Source: CAZIKB01 sp964539665 (GTDB lineage Bacteria > Zhuqueibacterota > Zhuqueibacteria > Oceanimicrobiales > Oceanimicrobiaceae). From it: a stretch of 26,284 nucleotides of DNA. Where the stretch lies: NCBI GenBank assembly GCA_964539665.1, contig CAZIKB010000096.1:1-26284 (forward strand). Direction: 5' to 3'. How positions within the stretch are numbered: position 1 is the stretch's first letter; every line of letters starts with the position of its first letter. A program made the position numbers and the translations under genes. The notes under the pieces are model-generated. The model worked only from the letters and a program-made list of their open reading frames with translations. It was not told the DNA's origin and searched no databases. Below, in pieces: positions 7,834 through 15,473 of the stretch.

Positions 7834-9180
7834 ATGAAAAATATGCCATTTATAAAACTATTTGTTTTTTTGTTACTTGCGTTGATTATTTCAAGCTGTG
7901 GCAAAGAAAAAAAAACCATTACTATAATTGGAGAAAATGCCTCTAATTTAAAAGCCTTGCAAGCACTAAAGGGAGATTATGAAATAAAGAATAATATTAT
8001 TATTGATTACAAACCTCACACATTTGAAGAAGCATTTAATAAAGCAAATCAAGATTTTGCTAATAAAACAGGGCTTTATGATATAATAATGCAATATAAT
8101 TTTTCTTTATCTTCATTCGTAAGAAATAATTATGTAACCCCATTAGATGAATTGACCAAAAACATCCCTGATAGTTTGCTATCTTTTGAAAATGAATTAT
8201 TTTCAAATGCGTGGCAAGAAGTAGGGTATTACTATTCAAACCCCGAAAACCCCCAAGATGGAATCATGAAGGTTGGGTATCCTTTTGCTACTAATACAAT
8301 GATATTAGCTTATAATAGGGAGCTTTTTGAAAACCCAAATCAAAAAAAAGAGTATAAAGAAAAATACTATAAAGAATTAAAACCTCCCAAAACATGGGAA
8401 CAATATAAACAAATTGCAGAGTTTTTTACACAACCTGAAAATTCAATTTTTGGTGTATGTCTTCAAGGAGCTACGGGAAGTTGGCTTTATTATGAATGGT
8501 GTAATTTCCTTTTTGGTATGGGTGGTAAGGTAATGGAAAAAGAAAGAGGATGGGAAGGGAATATCGATTCAAAAATACTTCTGAACTCTCCTGAATCCCA
8601 AAAAGCAGCAATGTTTTATAAAAGTCTAAAACCATATAATGCTGGTGATTTTTTTACTGTGGGAGCTTTTGAACAACTTAAGTTAATGAAAGATGGTAAT
8701 ATTGCAATGGCTATAATATGGAGTGATTTAGCTTATGAATTAATCAAGCTGGATAACAATACGTTTGATAAGCGATTTGGTTTTGTTCCAATACCTGGCG
8801 ACAAATCTGGTTTAGCTGGAGGTGCATTTTTTATTAATCAACAATCTGCAAACAAACAAGAATGCATTAATTACATATTAGATGTAATGCAAAAAGAAAA
8901 TCAAATTAATTTAATAAAAAGAGGTCTTTGTTCTGCAAATAAAGCGGCTTATGAAGATTCAGTTATTATAGCAACGATACCTTATGCAAATGCACTAAAA
9001 AGATCATTAGAAAGAGGTGTTTATATGTTTGAAGCGGGACCTGATGCAGACTTGATAAGCAATAAAATTACAAAATATATTCAAAAAATTTGGAATAACG
9101 AAGTGAATGTCATAGATGGATTGCAACAGCTTAATGACGAAATTGAAACTGAAAGAACCATTCTTTATAAAAATCTATAA
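7834..9180 (+). CDS. ABC transporter solute-binding lipoprotein (family 1, sugar-type)
   Basis: A 448-residue lipoprotein: a basic start, a hydrophobic core and the lipobox ISSC (Cys22). The mature part follows the outline of extracellular solute-binding family 1 proteins (MalE/UgpB-like): TGLYDIIMQYNFSLSSFV and VTPLDELTKNI near the N-terminus, GYPFATNTMILAYNRELFE with PPKTWEQYKQIAEFF in the middle, and a C-terminal lobe with MKDGNIAMAIIWSDLAYE and GFVPIPGD. The family delivers sugars, glycerol-3-phosphate or other small solutes to an ABC importer; the ligand is not readable from sequence. The ATG has AAGGAG 10 bases upstream. It is first in a four-gene plus-strand block and is strongly AT-rich compared with the flanking regions. 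Confidence 0.88.
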   Translation: MKNMPFIKLFVFLLLALIISSCGKEKKTITIIGENASNLKALQALKGDYEIKNNIIIDYKPHTFEEAFNKANQDFANKTGLYDIIMQYNFSLSSFVRNNYVTPLDELTKNIPDSLLSFENELFSNAWQEVGYYYSNPENPQDGIMKVGYPFATNTMILAYNRELFENPNQKKEYKEKYYKELKPPKTWEQYKQIAEFFTQPENSIFGVCLQGATGSWLYYEWCNFLFGMGGKVMEKERGWEGNIDSKILLNSPESQKAAMFYKSLKPYNAGDFFTVGAFEQLKLMKDGNIAMAIIWSDLAYELIKLDNNTFDKRFGFVPIPGDKSGLAGGAFFINQQSANKQECINYILDVMQKENQINLIKRGLCSANKAAYEDSVIIATIPYANALKRSLERGVYMFEAGPDADLISNKITKYIQKIWNNEVNVIDGLQQLNDEIETERTILYKNL

Positions 9181-9191
9181 TTGGATAATCT

Positions 9192-10832
9192 GTGCATAAT
9201 TCTCTTAAATATTGGAAAACTATTGTTGTTATAATTTATTTTTCAACAATCCTATTCTTAATACCTTTTTTTATAAATATTAGAGGAAATATTTTTATTG
9301 AATATTTATATGAAAACCGTGATGGATTCAATAATACACTAATTAGAAGTCTTGTATTTGCATTTGTTTCTGCACTATTAAATGTTATCTTTGGTTTTAT
9401 CGGCGCAATTACACTAAAAAAAATCTCGTTTTTCTCATTTAGAGGAATTTCATTAAGTATCTTATTGGTACCGTTTTTATTAGGTAATGTATCAATAGCA
9501 TTTCTCTTTAAAATTCTGTTATATCAAACATCTTTTTTTACCACTATTATAAATAGCCATAGAATCTATCACTTCATATTATTAATTTGTCTGCAATTTT
9601 GGCAATTTGGTTTACTATTTATGTATCTTTTTTGGTTAAATTTTAAAAATATACCCAAAGAAATTGAAGAATATGCTTATGCTTCTAAATTTGGTTTCTT
9701 TACAAAACTTAAGAATATTTTTCTTCCCTATAGCAGGAGTTTATTTATTCTTTTATTTATTATTAGTTTTGTGTTTTCATTTTATGAAAATGCAAAAAGC
9801 CAGTTTATTTTAAAAGCCTCACAAGGTATTAATACAGAACTCATAACAAACTGGTTATATCGTACATATCAATCAAAACTACTTGTTAATCCAAATTATG
9901 CAACTAATGATACATTTAGCAACAGTTTATTTTTAATTATTTTTATGCTTGCTTCATTATTTATTTTTATCACCCTATTTAATTTCTTCATTAAAAAGAT
10001 TACTACCTACCAATACAATTATTCCAAACAAACAACTAAATCAAATAGTTCATTGTATAGAAAGGCATTTTTACATAAATATGTCCATTCCTTATTAATA
10101 CTCATTATTTTTGTACCAATTTTAATTGTATTCCTAAAAATAAAAATTCATTTCTCAAAAGAATTATTCAACTTGGGATTTCCTTTTTTTATTACATTAA
10201 TCGCTGCTTTTGTAGCAACAGTTATTGCAATTCTATTTGGTATTTCTTCAAGAATTGCATGGAAAAATAGACTTAATAATTTTAATAATTTCTCAATTGC
10301 TTTTTTTGTTTTTCTTTATCTGTTGCTACTTATACCTCCGCTATGTATTCTTATTAGCGGTTTTAAGTGGATGGCTTTTTTAGGCTACAGTAGTAATTTC
10401 TATATTTATTTAATATGGATAATTGGACATTCTATTTTATTGCTTCCACTTTTAGGAAGTTTTGTTTTGGCTACGCATTTTAAAATATCGAATAATGAAT
10501 TTTCCTATTTTAACTCTCTTATGATTAAACGTATAGAGATCACACAATATACATTTATCTCTAGATTTAAATTAGAATATCTTCTTACATTAATAATCGC
10601 TTTTTCATTTATTTGGAATGAAGCAATAATAAATAAAGTTTTTTCAGATAGAATTCCTTCATTTGTTTCGAATCTTGAGATGTTATTTGTAGGTCGGGGG
10701 GCTGACTATACTAGTGCATTCGGATATTTAATTATTTCTTTCATTTTAGTTGCTATGGGAATAACTATCTGGATAACAATAATTAATAAAAACAAAAAAA
10801 TAAAGTTGGTAAATGAAAAGTATAACAATTAA
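9192..10832 (+). CDS. ABC transporter permease with two fused permease domains
   Basis: A 546-residue, extremely hydrophobic inner-membrane protein with about twelve membrane segments in two halves. The first half (to about residue 265) has a clear EAA coupling loop, EEYAYASKFGFFTKL ending in LP. The second half (from about residue 300) repeats the layout with a degenerate loop near NNEFSYFNSLMIKRIE. Fused double permeases are known for iron and thiamine importers (FbpB/ThiP type), whereas sugar importers normally use two separate permeases, so the pairing with a sugar-type binding protein is unusual. The start is GTG, 11 bases after the lipoprotein stop, with only a weak ribosome-binding site. 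Its 3' end overlaps the ATPase gene by 20 bases. AT content is very high. Confidence 0.85.
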   Translation: MHNSLKYWKTIVVIIYFSTILFLIPFFINIRGNIFIEYLYENRDGFNNTLIRSLVFAFVSALLNVIFGFIGAITLKKISFFSFRGISLSILLVPFLLGNVSIAFLFKILLYQTSFFTTIINSHRIYHFILLICLQFWQFGLLFMYLFWLNFKNIPKEIEEYAYASKFGFFTKLKNIFLPYSRSLFILLFIISFVFSFYENAKSQFILKASQGINTELITNWLYRTYQSKLLVNPNYATNDTFSNSLFLIIFMLASLFIFITLFNFFIKKITTYQYNYSKQTTKSNSSLYRKAFLHKYVHSLLILIIFVPILIVFLKIKIHFSKELFNLGFPFFITLIAAFVATVIAILFGISSRIAWKNRLNNFNNFSIAFFVFLYLLLLIPPLCILISGFKWMAFLGYSSNFYIYLIWIIGHSILLLPLLGSFVLATHFKISNNEFSYFNSLMIKRIEITQYTFISRFKLEYLLTLIIAFSFIWNEAIINKVFSDRIPSFVSNLEMLFVGRGADYTSAFGYLIISFILVAMGITIWITIINKNKKIKLVNEKYNN

Positions 10833-11886
10833 TAATATTTCGTTTGGATACAATAAAGAAAATCTACTGTTTAATAATTTATCTATTAATATTGAAACCA
10901 ACAAAGATTCAGGTTATATCTTCGCTTTAATGGGAACAAGCGGATGTGGCAAAACAACTTTATTTAAGTTAATTTTAGGAATTGAGAACTTATCAAAGGG
11001 GGAAATTAAAACAAATCCAACATTGCCTATTATTTCATATATTCCACAGGAAGCGATTTTGTTTGAGCATTTATCACCAATGCAAAACGCAGCTTTTTTT
11101 AAAAAGTTAAAAAACTACAATAAAATTTATGACCAAACTAGATTTAATAAACTTTCCCAAGCATTGGGATTGAATAATATTTTGAAAAATAAGAAATATA
11201 TCAATGAATTAAGTGGTGGAGAGAAGCAAAGATTAGCTTTATTACGTGCTTTAAGTATTCAACCAAATATATTACTATTAGACGAACCCTTGACAGGTTT
11301 AGATGCAGAAAGTAAAAATGAAATCTTGTTACTTATACGTGAACTTACAGAAGATTATAAATTACTTGTTGTATATATTACTCATCACTTTCCAGAGGCA
11401 GAATTAATTGCTGATGAAATAATTTATATGTTTAATCAGAAAATTGGATGTATACAACCTGTTGTAAAAAAAGAAACAAATGAATTTATGCAACGTCCTC
11501 CTTTTCTCGATGCTGCTATTTCTATTAATTTTCCTGATTATAATATTCTTCCGTGTACTATAGAACCTAATAATGAAATTAAATTAATAAATTTATCTGA
11601 TTATTCAACATATCAAAACAATATTAATTACTTGACTTTCAAATCAAATTGTGTTCATTTTACAAAAACGAAGGGATTCAGAATTAACAGGGTAACTGAA
11701 TCGTCTCAATATGTATTGATAAAACTAAATGAATCTAATACAGTAATAAAATCAAAAATGAAGGATGAAATAAATAGTAATTATATAAAACTGAATGGAG
11801 AAGGATTATTATACGATTCGAAAAATATTCTTTTATGTTCTGTTCAAATAAATAATAATAGAATAATGGAAAGATATGAGCACTAA
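10813..11886 (+). CDS. ABC transporter ATP-binding protein
   Basis: A 357-residue ATPase with all nucleotide-binding motifs intact: Walker A GTSGCGKTT (41-49), Q-loop Gln79 in YIPQE, signature LSGGEKQR (133-140), Walker B ILLLDEP with Asp157/Glu158, D-loop GLD and H-loop His191 in YITHH. The catalytic domain (about 1-215) resembles importer ATPases. The last 130 or so residues occupy the place of the TOBE/regulatory domain of MalK-type ATPases, but I do not recognise a standard TOBE motif. It overlaps the permease gene by 20 bases and the membrane methyltransferase gene by 11 bases, so all three are probably translationally coupled. It powers the importer formed with the fused permease and the binding lipoprotein. 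Confidence 0.93.
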   Translation: MKSITINNISFGYNKENLLFNNLSINIETNKDSGYIFALMGTSGCGKTTLFKLILGIENLSKGEIKTNPTLPIISYIPQEAILFEHLSPMQNAAFFKKLKNYNKIYDQTRFNKLSQALGLNNILKNKKYINELSGGEKQRLALLRALSIQPNILLLDEPLTGLDAESKNEILLLIRELTEDYKLLVVYITHHFPEAELIADEIIYMFNQKIGCIQPVVKKETNEFMQRPPFLDAAISINFPDYNILPCTIEPNNEIKLINLSDYSTYQNNINYLTFKSNCVHFTKTKGFRINRVTESSQYVLIKLNESNTVIKSKMKDEINSNYIKLNGEGLLYDSKNILLCSVQINNNRIMERYEH

Positions 11887-13492
11887 AATTCGGCCTAGTG
11901 ATGAAAATTTAACTCCTTTAAATTTTGGCATAGCATTTTTCAATGTTTTCTTGTGGATTAACTTACTTTTGCTAGCTCTTTTATTTGAAAAAGGACTTGA
12001 CACAATAATTGGTGTTAATAATTTCAATGAATTAAAAGACTACAAATTTTCAATTTTACCAATTTATAATAATATTACCTGGGCATATATAATATATTCT
12101 TTTTTATTAGCAAACTATATTCTATTTGTTATCAGATATTTATTTTGGACACCTTGGCCGATCTTTAATAGAATTCTTGATTTAAGTAGAAATAAAAATA
12201 ATAAAAAGGAAAAAAAATCTGGAAATAAACATGACATCTTAACTGAAATAAAATTTAATAAATTGATTTATGGTATATCAAATGTTACTGACTCTGATGT
12301 ACGTTGGTCAAGTATTATTTTAGTTCTGGAAGCTTTCATTGCTTATATGGGAATAACTTCGTTAGGAAATATACAAATAGTTTTTGTTTTTATAATTCTC
12401 TTACCTATAGTAGACTTGTCCATCCCATTTATTAGCTCAATATTAAAAACAATATTAATAACATTATTAAGAATAAAATTTAGAAAAAAAGCTGACAAAA
12501 CTATTTCCTCATCTAAACCAATTAAGCATTCTTATACTGTAAGGAAATGGTTATTGCCAACAATTTTTCTTAAACCTAATGCGTATGACATACTAATTCC
12601 GATTGTTTTTATTGGAATTGCAATAATAGTTATGTATTCTGGTAATTATAAAAATTTATCTTTTTTTTCTATATCACTGAAAAATCAGATGATTTTTTCA
12701 ATTGTTATTGCTGTTTCTATGTTTATAAATAATATTTTAATTTTTAAGACATTAAAAATACAATACTTTAAAGCACTTTATATTCTTTTTAAATTACGTA
12801 CTATTAATGACGCTCTCGATTCAAAGAATAGACCAGAAGCCTATAAAAAAGGCTCTATTAAATTTATGGATCTAGAATTAAAAATTGACGAAAGAGTTTA
12901 TCCGCCAACACCTGAAACAAGTTTTTTAGTCGAAAAATCTATTGAATTATTAAAAATGAAAGCATCTTCAGTTATAATAGATGTTGGTACTGGTTCAGCT
13001 AATATTGCAATATGTATTGCAAATAAATTTCCTACCGCCGACATAAGGGCCATTGATTTTAGTAATGATGCTCTTGACTTAGCGAAAGAAAACTTATACA
13101 AACATAAAATTAAAAACATTAAATTAGTGGATAGCGATTTGTTAGCAGCTAAAGATTTACATAATATAAATAATCCTGACTTGATTGTTGCGAATCTACC
13201 ATATGGGTCTCATGAATATTTACTTGCCAGTAATAAAGAAGAATCCATTCCATACATGCCTAGTGAAGCTGTATTCCCCAAAAAAAACGGATTAATTGGT
13301 GATTATATTGAGCTTGTTAAGGAAATTATTAATTTTCAATGGAAAACTACACTTTTAATTGAAACTGGTCCAATTCCACAGGATGAATTAATTAATGAGT
13401 TTCCACAAGAACTATTAGAACTTGTATCTATTGAATACATTTCTAAAGATAAAAATTATTCTATACTAAAAATTATATTCTCTCAAGGTTGA
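11876..13492 (+). CDS. Membrane-anchored PrmC/HemK-like SAM methyltransferase
   Basis: A 538-residue two-part protein. Residues of about 15-300 hold roughly six hydrophobic segments. A soluble C-terminal domain follows with PrmC/HemK features: substrate-site motif VYPPTPETSFLVE (from Val341), SAM-binding motif I DVGTGS (369-374), acidic motif II RAIDFS, catalytic motif NLPY (440-443) where PrmC has NPPY, and the C-terminal PrmC-like stretch EAVFPKKNGLIGDYIELV then LLIETGP. PrmC methylates glutamine in release factors; NLPY is also the form found in rRNA adenine methylases such as KsgA, so the substrate is open. The usual PrmC helical N-domain is replaced by the membrane domain. The ATG overlaps the ATPase gene by 11 bases with GGAAAG just upstream, tying it to the ABC operon. 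I do not know a described protein of this layout. Confidence 0.8.
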   Translation: MSTKIRPSDENLTPLNFGIAFFNVFLWINLLLLALLFEKGLDTIIGVNNFNELKDYKFSILPIYNNITWAYIIYSFLLANYILFVIRYLFWTPWPIFNRILDLSRNKNNKKEKKSGNKHDILTEIKFNKLIYGISNVTDSDVRWSSIILVLEAFIAYMGITSLGNIQIVFVFIILLPIVDLSIPFISSILKTILITLLRIKFRKKADKTISSSKPIKHSYTVRKWLLPTIFLKPNAYDILIPIVFIGIAIIVMYSGNYKNLSFFSISLKNQMIFSIVIAVSMFINNILIFKTLKIQYFKALYILFKLRTINDALDSKNRPEAYKKGSIKFMDLELKIDERVYPPTPETSFLVEKSIELLKMKASSVIIDVGTGSANIAICIANKFPTADIRAIDFSNDALDLAKENLYKHKIKNIKLVDSDLLAAKDLHNINNPDLIVANLPYGSHEYLLASNKEESIPYMPSEAVFPKKNGLIGDYIELVKEIINFQWKTTLLIETGPIPQDELINEFPQELLELVSIEYISKDKNYSILKIIFSQG

Positions 13493-13637
13493 TATTTTAT
13501 GACGATTGTACACAAACATTTATTATATCAGGCAGTAGTTTAAAAAGAACTGTTGTTTAAAACTTCAGGTTTAGAGAGAGTATTTGAAAAATTTTTACTT
13601 GACTTATTAATAGAAATTAATATGACTTGGCTGATTC

Positions 13638-13798
13638 GGTAGTGTCCGTTGTTAGTTGTCAATAGTCAGTTGTGTCTTTATTTTATAATTACTTACTCTG
13701 AATTTATGATTCGTTAACAATACTTTTGTTATTTCAGTGAAATAATTGAAGTTACGATTCATGCAACAGACAACGGACAACTATCTACGGACACTACC
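13638..13798. repeat. Inverted element with heptamer-periodic arms (copy 1)
   Basis: The left arm (13638-13672) reads as consecutive 7-base words (GGTAGTG, TCCGTTG and variants). The right arm (13764-13798) reads as their reverse complements in the same register (ending CTACGGA, CACTACC). The outer words match perfectly or with one mismatch and the inner ones more loosely. The centre of about 90 bases is AT-rich and unique. It resembles short tandemly repeated repetitive sequences of 7-base period, but arranged as a palindrome. Confidence 0.7.
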
Positions 13799-14040
13799 GA
13801 TTTCTGAGTGTATAACTTATTAAGTATTCTCAAAAGCAATTCATACTTGCCAGGTTTGGGTGTTTTTTTGTTATATGATGTGACTATTGCTGGCCAATCA
13901 ATTATTTATAAAATTGTGTATTAAATTGGCTGCCTGCAACCTTTGATCAAATCTATGCGTAAATTGATTTGTCTAAGCATCATGTGGTACAACAATCCTA
14001 ACTAAGTAAAAACTAATTGAAATAAAGCTTGACAATACGA

Positions 14041-14186
14041 GGCAGCAGGTATAAGGCAATAAAGATATTAGGTATCATTATGAAAGTCAACTAATTTAAT
14101 AGACTAATGTAATATACTCATAACATCAGATTATCTTTTTCCGCATACCCTATACCCATATACCCTTATTTCCTTATATCTTTCTC
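14041..14186. repeat. Inverted element with heptamer-periodic arms (copy 2)
   Basis: The left arm consists of 7-base words such as GGTATAA and GGCAATA (14041-14075). The right arm consists of words such as ATACCCT and ATACCCA (14145-14179), approximately complementary to the left. The words differ from those of the other copies but period and arrangement are the same. It lies about 100 bases upstream of the adaptor gene. Confidence 0.55.
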
Positions 14187-14292
14187 TCACTTTTAGTGAA
14201 ACGTTTTATTTTTATTGTAACATTTTAGGGATTCCAACTGTCTAATGCAACATCGAATTATTGCCTAACAAAATTTAACAGGAGTGGCGCTC

Positions 14293-15345
14293 ATGAAAGT
14301 ATTTGGTAAGTTATTCTTTTTAAGTCTTAGCTTAATAATTTGTGTTTCTATGTTTTCCATGTCCTGTGGGGAAAACGGTCAGGCAAAAGATAAGGAAGAA
14401 ACAGCGGTTTTAATTCCAGTTGAAGTGGCTGAGGTGTCACAAGACGATATATCTGCCTTTCTAACCGGTACCTCTACTTTGGAAGCTGAAGAAGAAGCGG
14501 AGGTTGTCGCTAAAACCTCTGGAATCGTTGAAAAGATTTTCGTGGAAGAAGGAATGTTTGTTAAAAAAGGCCAGATACTGGTACAATTAGAGGAAGACAT
14601 GTTGGCCATTGAGATGGAAAAAGCCCGTGCAGATTTGAATAAATTGGAAAATGATTTTGAAAGAAATAAAGAGCTTTTTCAAAAAAACCTCATTTCAAAA
14701 GAGGAATTTCAAAGCGTACGTTTTCAATACGACGCCCAGAAAGCAGCCTTTGAAAAGACAAAACTTAATTTAGCATATGCCTCCATTCGAGCTCCCATCA
14801 CAGGAGTGGTAGCAAAACGCCACATTAAAACCGGCAACATGATAAACCTCAATCAACCTGTTTTCACCATTGTTGGATTCGATGAGTTAATCGCAAATCT
14901 TTATGTGCCTGAAGTAGATATGAAGAAAGTCAGTCTAAAACAGCTTGCCGAATTAACTTTTGATGCGTCAAACGGAACCGTCTTTAATGGATTTGTGGAT
15001 AGAATTAGTCCCATTGTCGATCCGAATAGTGGTACGGTGAAAGTTACTATTGCTGTGAGAGACGGCAAATCACACATCAAACCTGGTATGTTTGCCCGCG
15101 TGCGAATTATTTATGACACCCGCCAAAACATTTTACTTGTTCCAAAACAAGCTGTCATCACAGAAGATGGTTCTGATTTGGTTTATGCCATTCAAGACTC
15201 TATGGCTGTGAAAAAATCTGTTAAAACCGGCTACTCGTCTGAATCAATGGTCGAAATCGTGGATGGATTGAACTTAGGTGATCAAGTTGTAGTCGTTGGA
15301 CAAAATGGCCTCAAAGACAGCTCAAAAGTCGAAATTGTGCAGTAA
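14293..15345 (+). CDS. RND efflux periplasmic adaptor (HlyD/MFP family), operon copy
   Basis: A 350-residue adaptor. An N-terminal hydrophobic segment is followed by a possible lipobox ending at Cys25 (MSC; the -3 residue is atypical). Next come lipoyl halves (VVAKTSGIVEKIFVEEG; IRAPITGVVAKRHIKTG) around a coiled-coil hairpin, then beta-barrel and membrane-proximal domains (GTVKVTIAVRDG, IKPGMFARV). The start is the ATG at 14293, with AGGAG 8 bases upstream; the in-frame GTG at 14284 lies inside that site. It connects the two downstream RND pumps to an outer-membrane channel, which is not encoded in the window. It is shorter than the minus-strand adaptor and lacks its charged tail. A heptamer-type inverted element begins immediately after its stop codon. 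Confidence 0.92.
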   Translation: MKVFGKLFFLSLSLIICVSMFSMSCGENGQAKDKEETAVLIPVEVAEVSQDDISAFLTGTSTLEAEEEAEVVAKTSGIVEKIFVEEGMFVKKGQILVQLEEDMLAIEMEKARADLNKLENDFERNKELFQKNLISKEEFQSVRFQYDAQKAAFEKTKLNLAYASIRAPITGVVAKRHIKTGNMINLNQPVFTIVGFDELIANLYVPEVDMKKVSLKQLAELTFDASNGTVFNGFVDRISPIVDPNSGTVKVTIAVRDGKSHIKPGMFARVRIIYDTRQNILLVPKQAVITEDGSDLVYAIQDSMAVKKSVKTGYSSESMVEIVDGLNLGDQVVVVGQNGLKDSSKVEIVQ

Positions 15346-15424
15346 TTCTGGATGCTGGTAACTGGTTGCTGGATTCAGGATACAAGATTTTATACAATTA
15401 TCAAGTATCCAGAATACAGCATCT
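15346..15424. repeat. Inverted element with heptamer-periodic arms (copy 3)
   Basis: It begins at the base after the adaptor stop. Left-arm words include TTCTGGA and TGCTGGT (15346-15387). Right-arm words are TCAAGTA, TCCAGAA and TACAGCA (15401-15421). GATGCTG (15351-15357) and CAGCATC (15417-15423) close the hairpin. It lies between the adaptor and the first pump gene and would fold in the shared mRNA. Confidence 0.7.
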
Positions 15425-15473
15425 CTTCATATCAAAAAATAATACTTTGATAATTATGCAATAAGGGCTTTTT

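Larger units (their letters stand above)
13493..14292. other. Long intergenic region between the AT-rich block and the RND operon
   Basis: About 800 bases without a credible gene. It holds two inverted elements with 7-base-periodic arms (13638-13798 and 14041-14186, listed separately) and a small inverted pair GCCAAT / ATTGGC around 13893-13930. At its end, AGGAG lies 8 bases before the adaptor start. Stop codons occur in all frames and no tRNA-like fold was noticed. The promoter of the RND operon must lie here, but I cannot place it with confidence. Confidence 0.5.

Noticed and set aside
7387..13798. The AT-rich block as one composite transposon bounded by its flanking inverted elements
   Set aside because: The left element (7387-7512) and right element (13638-13798) have unrelated sequences, and no transposase or integrase is present between them.
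14284..14292. GTG start three codons before the adaptor ATG
   Set aside because: The GTG overlaps the AGGAG site that is properly spaced for the ATG at 14293.
13493..14292. tRNA or other structured RNA gene in the long gap
   Set aside because: No T-loop-like GGTTCGAATCC motif or cloverleaf-like pairing was noticed; the pairing present is explained by the heptamer elements.
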